Shown here piece after piece: positions 29,401-38,400 of a stretch of 64,000 bases of DNA (position 1 is its first letter; the number at the start of each line of letters is the position of its first letter). The notes below the pieces were generated by a model, which saw only the letters and a list, made by a program, of their open reading frames with translations, did not search any database and was not told the DNA's origin. Source of the stretch: Planctomycetota bacterium (GTDB taxonomy: Bacteria; Planctomycetota; UBA1135; GCA-002686595); contig JAEUHY010000045.1 of NCBI GenBank assembly GCA_016795325.1, forward strand, positions 186,001-250,000, in the 5' to 3' direction. The position numbers and the translations under genes are program-made.

Positions 29401-29578
29401 CGTGGGCGACGACACGTTCACGCGCAGCGACGAACAGGGCCGCTACCAGATCACCTTGCCGCGCACGGCGGAGCACGTCGTCAGTGTCTACACCGCGCCC
29501 GGCGGCACGCCCGCGCTGCGCGAGACGTTGCTCGACGACGGGCGCAAAGAGCGCGAGCACGAGTTCGTCGTCGACTAG
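26411..29578 (+). CDS. ECF-type sigma factor fused to a membrane helix and a large extracytoplasmic region
   Basis: 1055 residues from the GTG at 26411, chosen because the sigma-2 region (TDELLFQRWCTRADARAL) begins at once; an upstream ATG would translate the inverted repeat. Residues ~1-75 form sigma region 2, with DLVQATFLAAIEQR in the -10 recognition helix. Residues ~120-175 form sigma region 4, with a YRQVLLLRLRHGLAAADIAH helix-turn-helix. A membrane helix follows at ~223-242 (FVVAAALAAVALVSWLLVG). The remaining ~800 residues contain repeated carboxypeptidase-regulatory-like (Cna-B-type) beta modules, for example DEQGRYQITLP, TDEQGYARFEALG and GRFVLNVPAG. Sigma factor and extracytoplasmic sensor or anchor are thus a single polypeptide. 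No separate anti-sigma gene is adjacent. A repeat element abuts the stop codon. Confidence 0.85.
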   Translation: METDELLFQRWCTRADARALGELFDRNAPQLLKLAIHLVGDAAAAEDLVQATFLAAIEQRERLDASRPFGPWLTGVLTNKAREQRRAARRALDLERLAPQLVDEDASAPLERRELHGEVARAIDELEEPYRQVLLLRLRHGLAAADIAHVLEREPGTVRVQLHRGLERLRKILPSALASSLVLALAAPRGLAALREQVVQAAQLATPVATGSLVVGGLVMSKFVVAAALAAVALVSWLLVGRAGDAAEPTASETRTSTALQVVDAPAFPSVDAEQGRESSDARAAVAGAAAQGQAHVEVVDAISFAPLSGARVSRFAARSTNVRELLRDRPECFRMGPQGRLVSPTGADWPSHIAMSDEAYVGRAPLLALDTQGEGDALQSATSDAAGRAALGEAHGHELLEVALDGYATRHRARKPGDPTLRIELWPLRRVRGTCEVFRGNVPEQGFELAIGTFASRDEGNRNEGVCVRRVRTDAQGRFEVELAGPFAQACMLTPGWVVQPGSMQHHGDEEWRMWLQRVDELRLVDAADGKPLEWIHAVARHPKQGWTVWTSLLHAPQGLLTLPDKFGRPGGDLLARFTLWAPGYRAQEWSERQAPAEEPVELRFEREAATTLHGAILVQGKLVDGAKVSAFAHAANTLWAPAGPMHTSLIDATTTHQGRFVLNVPAGVHLLEVRHEGLAHTRVVEAPLSSDLVIDLALQASLSVRVVNRSGAPQVGHSVAISASDRRTDRRRTDEQGYARFEALGSLEGQVFTAHENTDSSFAPEVLAHFTLADGERRELELVVRGAAGPRHARVHVRDTLDYSGWRARFGQQPWEPLDPAGVIPMDLSTAEWDGEVVALDGRRWSFDIPKDADDGHVLELEGGTARYSGIVRTSAGKPLTGWTIVAQPWAGCTSGGRATATCELGADGAFELTGLESCQHRLRLQDAKGKLRAEYTPLNAPTPDGVACDIMLDPPRETLRLHGVVRSKGGDPLPGTLLLVESNIRSAGGVLRIVVGDDTFTRSDEQGRYQITLPRTAEHVVSVYTAPGGTPALRETLLDDGRKEREHEFVVD

Positions 29579-29579
29579 C

Positions 29580-29734
29580 GTCCTGCTTGCCAATCGCGTC
29601 GGATCCCTCGATGGCCTCGCCGCCGCTGGCGGCGCTGCCGCGGTTCGGCGACCGATTCAGTTCGCCTGGGATCCTCGCGCCTCGCCAGGGACGCCGCTTC
29701 CAGCGAAATCTTCGACGGACTTCGCAAGCAGGAC
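29580..29734. repeat. Inverted-repeat element, family A copy 1
   Basis: 155 bp with complementary ends (GTCCTGCTTGC at 29580-29590 and its complement at 29724-29734); the pairing continues inward imperfectly for ~35 bases. It starts directly after the TAG of the fused sigma gene. It has the same orientation and internal order as copy 2 at 52904-53068. The rest of the 278-base gap up to the SIR2 gene shows nothing else clear. Confidence 0.85.
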
Positions 29735-29856
29735 ACTCGAGCGTCGTGCGCAGCGTTGTGACGACCGGAAGGAGCTGAGAAACACTGGGTTTCGCGGCTC
29801 CTCCAGCGCGCCGAGCCGTCCTTCGCCGACGCGAAGCTCGCTCGACCCGAGCTCCG

Positions 29857-31641
29857 CTAGCCGGTCGAGCCCACGCGCTCGAAGCGCAAGGTCGCGCCAG
29901 GTACGAGGCTGAGTTCTTCGAGCGTGCAGTCGAGCGAGTCGGACACGCTCAACGCCTGCGCGTAGCGCGGATCGCCCCAGGGCACGATGCGGAACGTCCA
30001 GCCGGGCGCGGGGAGGTTCAAGGTGGCGAGCACGGCGCGCAGCGGCTGCGTCGACGCGAGTTGGAACAGCCGGCGCTCGATCTCGGCCTCGGACCAACGT
30101 ACCTCGACCCAGAAGCGCAGGTCTTCGCAGGTGAGCAGCTCGAGCACGTCGAGGCGGCCGCTGGCGATCTCCGAGTAGACCTCGGGTTGGATCAGGTGCA
30201 TCACCAAGCGCAGGTCCACGTGCGGATGCTCTCGTCGCCACGCGGCCCAGGCGCGCGTGATCTGCACGAACGCGAAGCGGTTGGTGAAGTTCTGCCGCTC
30301 GTGCAGCGGCGTGCGTGCATCGGGCCGCTGTTCGCCGCCGCTCGACAGCAGCTGCAAACGCAGCACACGCAATCCTTCGCGGGAGCACGCGTCGAACAGC
30401 GCCGTCGCCGCGCGCTGCACGTCGGCGAGCACGCGCTGATCGTCGTCGGAACGCGCACGCACGGCCCACACGCGCTTGGCGGCGTCGAAGCGCAGGTACT
30501 TGCCACGCTCGCTCCAGTCGCGCGGGTCGGAGCCGAGCCCGACGTCGCTGCGCAGGAAGCTGCGGATCGTCTCGCTCAGGTGGAACGAGCCGAGCCGGCC
30601 GCCCGCGCTCACCGCGATGCACTCGCCATCTGCGAGTGCGGCGGGCAGCGGACTGCGTTGCACCTCGAACTGCGCTTCGCTCGGGTAACGATCTCCGTCG
30701 CGACCGACGCCGAACACCCAACCGATCGGACGGCGCGCCTGGTGCTCGACGAACGCGCGCAACTGCTCGAGCCAGTTGCGCACGAATGCGTGGGCGCCCC
30801 GCGGGTACTCGAGCACTTCGATCTGGAAACGCGCGCGCAAGAAGTTCGCGTCGACCTCGCCGGCGGGCAGGAACGCGAAGTGGTTGCGCGAGGCCGGGCC
30901 GTAGAACTCGAGCACCTCTCCAAGCAGCTCCTGCACGTACGACTCGCGCAGCCCTGAGCCCAGGAACAGCAGCGAGCGACTGCGGTAAACCTCCGCGAAG
31001 GCGCGCCGAAAGTGCGGCTCGCGGTGCGTCACGCGCCGGTACTCGTCGTGGCCGAGCACCACCTCGTGCGCGAGCTCCTTGGGCGCGAGCGGCTCGGGCG
31101 CGTTCAAGTAACCCTGCAGCGCCCACACCACGGCGTCGGACGGTTCGGAGAGCGAGCTGAGCACACGTTGGCAGTCGCTCACACCGCGGCCGTAGACCTC
31201 CACACGTCGTTTCGCGTGGTTGCTTCGAAACGCGGCCTCGTAGAGGTTGTCGTAGTTGGTGGTGAGCACCAGCGGCCACCACAACTGCGCGAGCGCGAGC
31301 GTCTGTCCCGGAATGTCGCGCTGGGCCGACGAGAACAATGCGGCGCGCAGCGCTTCGACGAACGCGCCGGGTGCTCCCGCTCGCAGCGCCCGCGCTGCGG
31401 CGTTGGCGCGGCGGATCAAATCCTCGGAGCCCGCTTGCGGCGCGGCGGCCGCGGCGCCGTCGTTCATCAGGCGTTGTTCGAGCCCTTCGACGAGCGTTTG
31501 CCAGCCCACAGCGCGCGGCACGCTCATCCCGGCACCGATGAACGGCACGAGCTTGCCGCTGTGGTAAGCCGCTGCAAGCCGCGGCAGAACGACCTCGAAA
31601 GCTCGCTGGACGTGCTGCGCTTGCTCCATCGCGGCGATCAT
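29857..31641 (-). CDS. SIR2-domain protein, probable defence effector
   Basis: 594 residues from an ATG; a second ATG 12 bases inside is possible. The N-terminal ~290 residues form a SIR2-like domain: VPFIGAGMS at 33-41 (NAD-binding Rossmann loop), LTTNYDNLYEAAF at 127-139, and LLFLGSGLRE at ~225-233. The catalytic LHG motif of SIR2 domains appears here as LQG (Gln176), so the general-base His may be missing. Residues ~305-500 are an unrecognised alpha/beta region. The last ~85 residues, ending CTLEELSLVPGATLRFE, resemble a ubiquitin-like beta-grasp pattern, which is only inference. SIR2 domains in such multidomain proteins usually degrade NAD during phage defence. It lies beside a repeat element. 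Confidence 0.8.
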   Translation of the reverse strand: MIAAMEQAQHVQRAFEVVLPRLAAAYHSGKLVPFIGAGMSVPRAVGWQTLVEGLEQRLMNDGAAAAAPQAGSEDLIRRANAAARALRAGAPGAFVEALRAALFSSAQRDIPGQTLALAQLWWPLVLTTNYDNLYEAAFRSNHAKRRVEVYGRGVSDCQRVLSSLSEPSDAVVWALQGYLNAPEPLAPKELAHEVVLGHDEYRRVTHREPHFRRAFAEVYRSRSLLFLGSGLRESYVQELLGEVLEFYGPASRNHFAFLPAGEVDANFLRARFQIEVLEYPRGAHAFVRNWLEQLRAFVEHQARRPIGWVFGVGRDGDRYPSEAQFEVQRSPLPAALADGECIAVSAGGRLGSFHLSETIRSFLRSDVGLGSDPRDWSERGKYLRFDAAKRVWAVRARSDDDQRVLADVQRAATALFDACSREGLRVLRLQLLSSGGEQRPDARTPLHERQNFTNRFAFVQITRAWAAWRREHPHVDLRLVMHLIQPEVYSEIASGRLDVLELLTCEDLRFWVEVRWSEAEIERRLFQLASTQPLRAVLATLNLPAPGWTFRIVPWGDPRYAQALSVSDSLDCTLEELSLVPGATLRFERVGSTG

Positions 31642-31726
31642 GGCGAGCGCGGGGCTCGCCGTCGACGGAGGTTGCGCAGCACAGTCGACGTGTGTCGCGC
31701 AGCGCAGTCGACGCGCGCGGCGCTGC

Positions 31727-32599
31727 TCAGTCGAGCCGGCCCATGCGGCCCGCTTGGAAGTCGGCGATCGCTTGCCAGATCTCCGACTCGGTGTTCATCA
31801 CGAACGGGCCGCGGCCGACGACCGGTTCGTCGAGCGGCTCGCCGCCGAGGAACAACAGGTGCGCGCCCGCGGAGGCTTCGACGCGCACGCCGTCGCCGCC
31901 GCGCTCGAAGCGCGCAACTTGCGCCTCGTTCACCTTCGCGCCGCCGACCTGCAGCTCGCCCGCGAGCACCACGAGCGCCGCGGTGTGCCCGCTCGGCGAA
32001 GGCAGCTCGAGCGGACCGGCGCGTTCGACGCGGATGTCCCACACGTTGAGCGGCGAGAAGGTCAGCGCCGGTCCGCGCACGCCATCGAGCTCGCCCGCGA
32101 TCACGCGCACGCGCGCGCCGCTGCGTGCGACGCTTCCGATCTGCGCGCCCTGGATCTCCTGGTAGCGCGGCGTCGTGAGCTTGTCCTTGCGCGGCAAGTT
32201 GACCCACAACTGCGCCATCTCGAACGCGCCGCCGCGCTTGGCGAAGTCGCGGCCGTGGAACTCCTCGTGCACGACGCCGCGGCCCGCGGTCATCCACTGC
32301 ACGTCGCCCGGACCGATGCGGCCGCCGGCGCCGCTCGAGTCGCGATGCTCGACCTCGCCCGCGAACACGATCGTCACGGTCTCGAAGCCGCGGTGCGGGT
32401 GTGGGCCGACGCCCAGGCGCTCGTCCGTCGGCGGAAACTCCGCCGGGCCGCCGTAGTCGAGCAGCAGGAACGGGCTGAGCTCCTGGGCGTGCTCCATGTA
32501 GTTGAACAGCGAGCGCACGGGAAACCCGTCGCCCACCCAGTGACCGCCGGGGCTCTTCAACACGCGCGCCAGCGCCTTGTTCGTGCTCGTCGTGCTCAT
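31727..32599 (-). CDS. Pirin family protein
   Basis: 290 residues from the ATG at 32599. The bicupin N-domain has PHPHRGFETVTIVFAGEVEH, with the pirin metal-ligand histidines and a Glu, followed by GDVQWMTAGRGVVHEE and LWVNLPRKDKL, which are diagnostic. Pirins are Fe-binding cupins; some have quercetinase activity and others act as redox-sensitive regulators. Nothing in the neighbourhood narrows this down. It lies on the same strand as, and between, the SIR2 gene and a secreted-protein gene. Confidence 0.93.
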   Translation of the reverse strand: MSTTSTNKALARVLKSPGGHWVGDGFPVRSLFNYMEHAQELSPFLLLDYGGPAEFPPTDERLGVGPHPHRGFETVTIVFAGEVEHRDSSGAGGRIGPGDVQWMTAGRGVVHEEFHGRDFAKRGGAFEMAQLWVNLPRKDKLTTPRYQEIQGAQIGSVARSGARVRVIAGELDGVRGPALTFSPLNVWDIRVERAGPLELPSPSGHTAALVVLAGELQVGGAKVNEAQVARFERGGDGVRVEASAGAHLLFLGGEPLDEPVVGRGPFVMNTESEIWQAIADFQAGRMGRLD

Positions 32600-32652
32600 G
32601 GCCCGGGAGTATGGGCCATGCGCCGCGAAACTTCCGCGCGCCCGCGCCGCGG

Positions 32653-33783
32653 CTACGGCACGAGCACGAACTCGAGTGCGTTGCTGAGGTTGGTGGTCTT
32701 CGGCGCCGCCGGGTCGCGGTACCAGGCCTGCGCGTTGATCGGCGTGCCGGGCACGAAGGGCGCGCCGAGCGTCAGCGGATTGGCGTCGAGGTACGCGAGC
32801 CAATCCTGGGAGAAGGCCCCGTTGCACTGGCCGGACACGCCGCCGGAGCTCAGCGCCGGAAGGCGTTGGGTCGGCGACTTCACGCACAGGAAGCTCGAGC
32901 TCGCCGGCGCCCAGGGCGCGATGGCCGCGCCGCCCACGCCGTAGAAGAAGAGGCCCTGCTTCTGGCCTTCGAGGCTGCTCACGCTCAGCGAGTAGCCCGC
33001 GTTCGCGGCGAGGCTCGGCGTTCCGCTGGCGTTGATCGCCGGGACGCAGCCGTTGGTCGAGGTTCCGGCCGTGCAGTAGACGAGCGGGCCCGCGGGCGCG
33101 ATCGACACGTTCGAGAACGCGACGGCGTCCTGGCTGAACGAGTAGAAGGCGATGCGACCGGCGCCGATGGCCGGATCGAGCACGTCGAAGACCTGCACGC
33201 CGTCGCGCCGGATCACGGCGCGCCCGGGCGTGATGTCGAACTGGAACACGTACGACACGTTGCCGGCCCATCCCGTTCCGACCGGTCCGGCGAGCGTCGA
33301 CACTCCCAGCCCGTCCGTGCCGCCCCACAGTCCGTCGCGCGTGAACGATCCGGCGATCTTCTTCACCTTCAGCCCGACCTCGGCCACGTCGTCGTTGATC
33401 GCCGTCGGGTCGCCCCAGTTGAAGCTCTGCGACGCGCGCTTCCAGTCGAGCAGCAGGTGCTGCGTGCCCGATTGGTAGCTGAAGGCGAGGCCGACAAAGT
33501 CATCGTCGCCGTTGTTCGTCGGGCGCACCGTCACGCTGAAGCTGGCCGTGCTCGGCAGCGTGAAGGGGCTCACCACCCAGCCCGGGCCCACGACGCTGCT
33601 CGAGGCCGTCTCCTCCATGCTGCAGGTGGTCGCGTTCGGGTTGAGGGTCGACCAGCGGTTGTACGGGTCGACGAGCGTCCACGAGCCGACGTGCAGCTGG
33701 GCGAGCAGGGGAGTCGAGCTGAGGAACGCGAGCGCGCCCAGCTGCAGGGCGCGGCGACGGAAGGTGGAGGAAGTGCGCTTCAA
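32653..33783 (-). CDS. Secreted protein: thrombospondin C-terminal-like domain plus planctomycete C-terminal module
   Basis: 376 residues if translation starts at the TTG at 33783, which places a signal peptide (KRTSSTFRRRALQLGALAFL...LLAQ) at the N-terminus; the nearest ATG is 135 bases upstream and adds non-signal sequence. Residues ~25-230 fit a thrombospondin type C lectin-like domain: NNGDDDFVGLAFSYQ, then HLLLDWKRASQ and VFQFDITPGRAVIRRDG. The last ~135 residues begin YCTAGTSTNGC and end TNLSNALEFVLVP. This Cys-containing module is shared with the propeller protein at 47929-49533 and may be an outer-surface attachment or sorting module. Function unknown. Confidence 0.78.
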   Translation of the reverse strand: MKRTSSTFRRRALQLGALAFLSSTPLLAQLHVGSWTLVDPYNRWSTLNPNATTCSMEETASSSVVGPGWVVSPFTLPSTASFSVTVRPTNNGDDDFVGLAFSYQSGTQHLLLDWKRASQSFNWGDPTAINDDVAEVGLKVKKIAGSFTRDGLWGGTDGLGVSTLAGPVGTGWAGNVSYVFQFDITPGRAVIRRDGVQVFDVLDPAIGAGRIAFYSFSQDAVAFSNVSIAPAGPLVYCTAGTSTNGCVPAINASGTPSLAANAGYSLSVSSLEGQKQGLFFYGVGGAAIAPWAPASSSFLCVKSPTQRLPALSSGGVSGQCNGAFSQDWLAYLDANPLTLGAPFVPGTPINAQAWYRDPAAPKTTNLSNALEFVLVP

Positions 33784-34011
33784 GGGGCGTCTCTGGGCGT
33801 GTCGGAGAGAGAGAGGGGAGTGCGCCGAACCCCGATGCAGGTCGCGCGCGATCGAACCACAGATGCAATCCGCGCTGAGGGGCTGCCCGTTACCCACGAA
33901 GCGGATTCGAGTGCGCATCCACGTCGTTCCGCCAACACCGGCGGCCGGGCTGCGCCGGGGAATCGCTCCCCCGTGCGCCGCCCGGCCGCCGGTTCGCAGT
34001 GCGCTCGCGCG

Positions 34012-34941
34012 CTACTGCAGTGTTTCGAAGTCGAGGGCGAACACGCCCTGCTGGAACTGGTTGTTGAGCAGCACGCCCTGGATCGAGGCGAAGTCGTTGC
34101 CCGGACCGCCGCGGGTCATGATCGGGCCTTCCCAGCTGGTGTTCGCCATCTCGAGCGTGTCGTCGCCGAAGCCCAGCTGGATGCCGGTGCGGCGGCGGAT
34201 GGTCGAGACCGCGCTCGAGGCCGAACCGAAGCGCACCAGGTCGTTGCCCTGGCCGACGTTCACCGAGACGCTGCGGTCGACCACGTTGGCCGGCGAGCCG
34301 GGCTCGCTGGCGAACTCGATGCGGTCGTCGCCGTCGCCGGTCCACATCACGACGGTGTCGCGGAAGGTGTTGCCGTTGATCAGGAACTTGTCGTTGCGGT
34401 CCTCGGTCAGGAGGCAGGTTTCGCCGAGCACCTCGCTGCCCCGCAGACCCAGGCCGACCTGGCCGACGCCCACGACCACCAGCAGGCCGGCGACCGTGTT
34501 GCCGTCGCCGGGGTTCGGGCCGCCGAGCGAGACGATGTCGCCGTTGGGGCCGCTGTCGCCGGCGTCGACGCAGAAGTCGGCGCTGAACACGTTGCGGGCG
34601 ATCACGGCGACGTCGTCGCCTGCGCCCATGTTGAAGAGCGCCGAGCCGAGCGGGGCGCTGTTGATCATGAACAGGAAGTCGTCCCCCGCGCCGAGGTCGA
34701 CGGCGATGCCGTTGACCACGCCGCTGAAGGACGCGCTCGCGCCACCGTTGATGGTGGTGCCGCTGTTGCCGGACACGGTGACGGCGTCTCCAAGCGCGTT
34801 GATGGTGAGCGCGTCGGCGGCCGGGCTGCCCTGGACGACAAGCGCGCCGCCGATCACCGAAGCGGTGACCTGGGCCTGGGCAGAGAGGGTCAGCAGAGCC
34901 GCGGCAGCAGCCGCGACGACGGAACGACGGACGATGGACAT
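34012..34941 (-). CDS. Secreted protein with RTX-like GxGDD repeats
   Basis: 309 residues from the ATG at 34941, with a clear signal peptide (MSIVRRSVVAAAAAALLTLSAQAQ). The mature protein is beta-rich and shows scattered G-x-G-(N/D)-D motifs (DLGAGDDFLF, MGAGDDVAVI, TGDGDDRIEF, VGQGNDLVRF, LGFGDDTLEM, GGPGNDFASI). They are spaced ~30-60 residues apart, not as tight nonapeptides, so the calcium-binding beta-roll is incomplete or divergent. It is a probable surface or extracellular protein of unknown function. It diverges from nrdJ across a 533-base gap. Confidence 0.78.
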   Translation of the reverse strand: MSIVRRSVVAAAAAALLTLSAQAQVTASVIGGALVVQGSPAADALTINALGDAVTVSGNSGTTINGGASASFSGVVNGIAVDLGAGDDFLFMINSAPLGSALFNMGAGDDVAVIARNVFSADFCVDAGDSGPNGDIVSLGGPNPGDGNTVAGLLVVVGVGQVGLGLRGSEVLGETCLLTEDRNDKFLINGNTFRDTVVMWTGDGDDRIEFASEPGSPANVVDRSVSVNVGQGNDLVRFGSASSAVSTIRRRTGIQLGFGDDTLEMANTSWEGPIMTRGGPGNDFASIQGVLLNNQFQQGVFALDFETLQ

Positions 34942-35474
34942 GGGTGTTTGGCTTGCGCCGTGGGTGCAAATCAGGATGGAGACGGCCTCGGCCCGCGGGT
35001 GCGAGCCCCCCTGGACCACTCCAACCATGCACCACTGGAGCGGCGCGGGTCGGCTGGGTTATCGGACCGGGGGCGTCCTGGGGCTGGGATGACATCCGTA
35101 AAGCCTTGTGGGATAGAGCTTTGTGGTGCTCTACCCGGCCGGCAGCGGGTTGTCATATCCCGGGGTCGAGCGGCCCTAGCCGAACCTCGCTCGCGAGCGC
35201 ACGGCCTCGCGCCCGGAAATTCTGCGGCGGACCACGAGGCGCAAGTCCTTGCGCGACAAAGCTCGGCGCGTCCCCGCGCAGAATCGAACCGCCGCGGCCG
35301 GATGCGCGAGCTACTTTCGAACCCCTCGGCCGGCGGAGGGGGACGCGACGGCGGTTCGAGTGGGTCAGGCTGACTCGTAGGAGCGGCCTTCGCTGCGCCC
35401 CGAGAGTGGTAGCCACGGTCGCCTTCGCTGCTGCGTTGGCGAGCCTCCGTGTCGATGAGTCAAGGAGTGAGAGA
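34942..35474. promoter_or_regulatory. 533-base divergent region with a structured element at 35086-35161
   Basis: This gap separates the RTX-like gene (minus) from nrdJ (plus). Within it, 35086-35161 can fold as a closed unit. An outer stem pairs 35086-35094 with 35151-35161, with a 2-base bulge. Inside is a 9-bp hairpin (35110-35119 with 35128-35136, one bulged A). Nothing here matches the conserved B12-box or GGGAA core of cobalamin riboswitches. The ribosome-binding site for nrdJ is AAGGAG at 35462-35467. I see no gene in the gap. Confidence 0.45.
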
Positions 35475-38400
35475 GTGAACCCCGCAGTCGCGAGCCCTGC
35501 CCTGAGCACCGTGAAGAGCCTTTCGAAGAGCGCTGGTTTTGTTGCGCAAGCGCTGGCGCTGAAGCCGGCCCAGGCGCAGGCCGCGCTGGACGCGCTCGAC
35601 CCGCCGGCGGAGCTGGGCGAACCGCAGCTGACCGAGAACGCCACCAAGGTGCTGCAGCAGCGCTACCTCAAGAAGGACCTCGCGACGGGCAAGGTCAGTG
35701 AGTCGCCGCGGCAACTGTTCTGGCGCGTGGCGGCGCACATCGCGCGGCCGGAGCTCACCTTCCCCGGCGGCACGCCGCAAAAGGCGCTCGCCCGCGCCGC
35801 GGAGTTCTACGACCTGATGGCGCGCAAGCTGTTCATGCCCAACAGCCCGACGCTCATGAACGCCGGGCGCGAGATGGGCATGCTCTCGGCCTGCTTCGTC
35901 CTGCCCGTCGAAGACTCGATCGAGGGCATCTTCGATTCGATCAAGGCCACGGCGCTGATCCAAAAGGCCGGCGGCGGCACGGGCTTCTCGTTCTCGCGCC
36001 TGCGTCCGCAGGGCGACGTCGTCACGAGCTCGGGCGGCACCACCGAAGGCCCGCTGTCCTTCATTCAAGTCTTCTCGAAGGCCACCGACGCCATCCAGCA
36101 GGGCGCGTTCCGCCGCGGCGCGAACATGGGCATCCTGCGCGTCGACCACCCCGACGTGGTGCGCTTCATCGAGTTCAAGGACGACCTGTCCAAGCTCCAG
36201 AACTACAACATCTCGGTCACCGTCACCGACAAGTTCATCGCCGAACTGCGCTCGAATCCCGACCAGCACCACCAAGTCCAGAACCCGCGCACCAAGGTCT
36301 GGAGCAAGCTCGACAAGCGCGGCGCGGACGGCAAACCCACGGGTGAGTTCTGGTCCGTCGGCGAGGTCTGGAACCTGATCATCGCGCACGCCTGGCGCAC
36401 CGGCGAGCCGGGCGTGGTCTTCATCGACCGCATCAACGCGCGCAACCCGATCAAGAACGTCGGCCTGATCGAGGCCACGAATCCCTGCGTCACGGCGGAC
36501 ACGTGGGTGCACACCGCTGAAGGCCCTCGGCAGGTGAGCGAGCTCATCGCTCGCCCCTTCGTCGCGCGCGTGGACGGCTGCGACTTCGCCAGCGGGCCCG
36601 AAGGCTTCTTCCGCACGGCGCAGAAGGACGTGCTGCGCCTGGAGACCGTCGAAGGCCACGCGCTGCGCCTCACCGCGGACCACCGCGTGCGCCGCGTTGT
36701 GCGCCGCACGCGCGATGTGCTGGAGAGCGAATGGACCGCCGCCGGCGACCTGCGTCCGGGCGACGAACTGGTGCTTTCCAACCACCGCGCGGCGCGCGAG
36801 TGGGCGGGGCCGCACAGCGCGGACGAGCGCGGGGCCCGCGACAGCCGCTTCTCGGGCTCTCCCGCAGCGTCCAGCGTCGCGCTTCACGCGTCGTCGCGAA
36901 CGCGGACGAGCCGCTCTCGCGTCGAGCTCCGCGATGGCGAGCGCAACTCGAGCGCCTCGTGCGTCGGTCTGCTGCGCACGCTGTTCGACGACGCGGCCCA
37001 AGTGCGGCTCCACGGCGGCGACGTCGCAATCGAGCTCTCGCTCGACTCGCTCGAGAGCAGCTCTTCCGCGCAGCGCATGCTCCTGCGGCTGGGCATCGCG
37101 TCCAGCGTGAGCGGCACGACTCTGCGCATCACCGACGACAACCTGCGCGAGTTCCGCGACGTCGTCGGCTTCTCGGACACCGACAAGGCCGTGCGGCTCG
37201 AGACGCTGCTCGAGAGCTACGGGCGTGCGCTCAACCGCGAGCGTTTCGTCGCGCGCGTGGCGCGCATCGCGCCCGACGGCTGCGAAGACGTGTACGACGT
37301 GCAAGTGCCCGGCGCGAACTGCTTCGACGCCAACGGTCTGATCGCGCACAACTGCGGCGAACAGCCGTTGCATCCCTACGACTCGTGCAACCTGGGCTCG
37401 ATCAACCTCGGGCTGTTCGTCAGCGGCGAGGGCGCGCAGGCCAAGTTCGATTGGGACGGCTACAAGGCCGTGATCCACACCACCACGCGCTTCCTCGACA
37501 ACGTGATCGAGGCCAACAAGTACCCGCTGCCGGCGATCGACAAGATGTCGAAGACCACGCGGCGCATCGGCCTGGGCGTGATGGGTTTTGCGGATGCGCT
37601 GTTCAAGCTCGGGCTCGCCTACAACTCGCCCGAGGGCTGCGCCTTCGGCGAGGAGGTGATGCGCGTGATGAACGACGAGTCGCACAACGCCAGTGAAGAG
37701 CTTGCGAAAGAGCGCGGCCCGTTCCCGGCCTGGGAAGGCTCGGACTGGCAGAAGGAAGGCCGCAAGCTGCGCAACAGCTACACCACGACCGTTGCGCCCA
37801 CCGGCACGATCTCGATCATCGCCGACTGCTCGGGCGGCATCGAGCCGATGTTCTCCCTCGCCTTCATTCGCCAGGTGATGAAGGACACGAGCGGCAAGCC
37901 GACCGTGATGCGCGAGGTCAACTACGTCTTCGAGGAGCACGCACGGCGCCTGGGTCTGTGGTCCGAGGAGCTGCTCGAGAAGCTGCTCGAGCAGGGCACG
38001 CTCGCCGAGCTCGACGTGCCGCAGGACTTCAAGCGCGTGTTCGTGACCGCGCGCGACATCAGCCCGCAGTGGCACATGCGCATGCAGGCCGCGTTCCAGC
38101 GCCACTGCGATTCGTCGATCTCCAAGACGATCAACTTCCCGCACGAGGCGACCGTGGAGGAGGTGCGCGCGATCTACGAGCTCGCCATCGACCTCGACGT
38201 GAAGGGCGTGACGGTCTACCGCGACGGTTGCCGCGACGTGCAGCCCATGGCGCTCAAGGGTTCGACCTCGCGCAAGGAAGGCGAGAGCGCGCCGGCACCC
38301 GTGACGGAGGCTGCTGCTGCCGCGCCCGCCGCCGCGCCCGCGCGCGAGCCCGCGCTCAGCGACACCGCGATCATCCCGTCGGTGAAGCTCGATCCTTCGC

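Noticed and set aside
34942..35474. Cobalamin riboswitch upstream of the B12-dependent reductase
   Set aside because: I looked for the B12 box and the GGGAA and GCCACTG core and did not find them in the right order. The visible fold is different.
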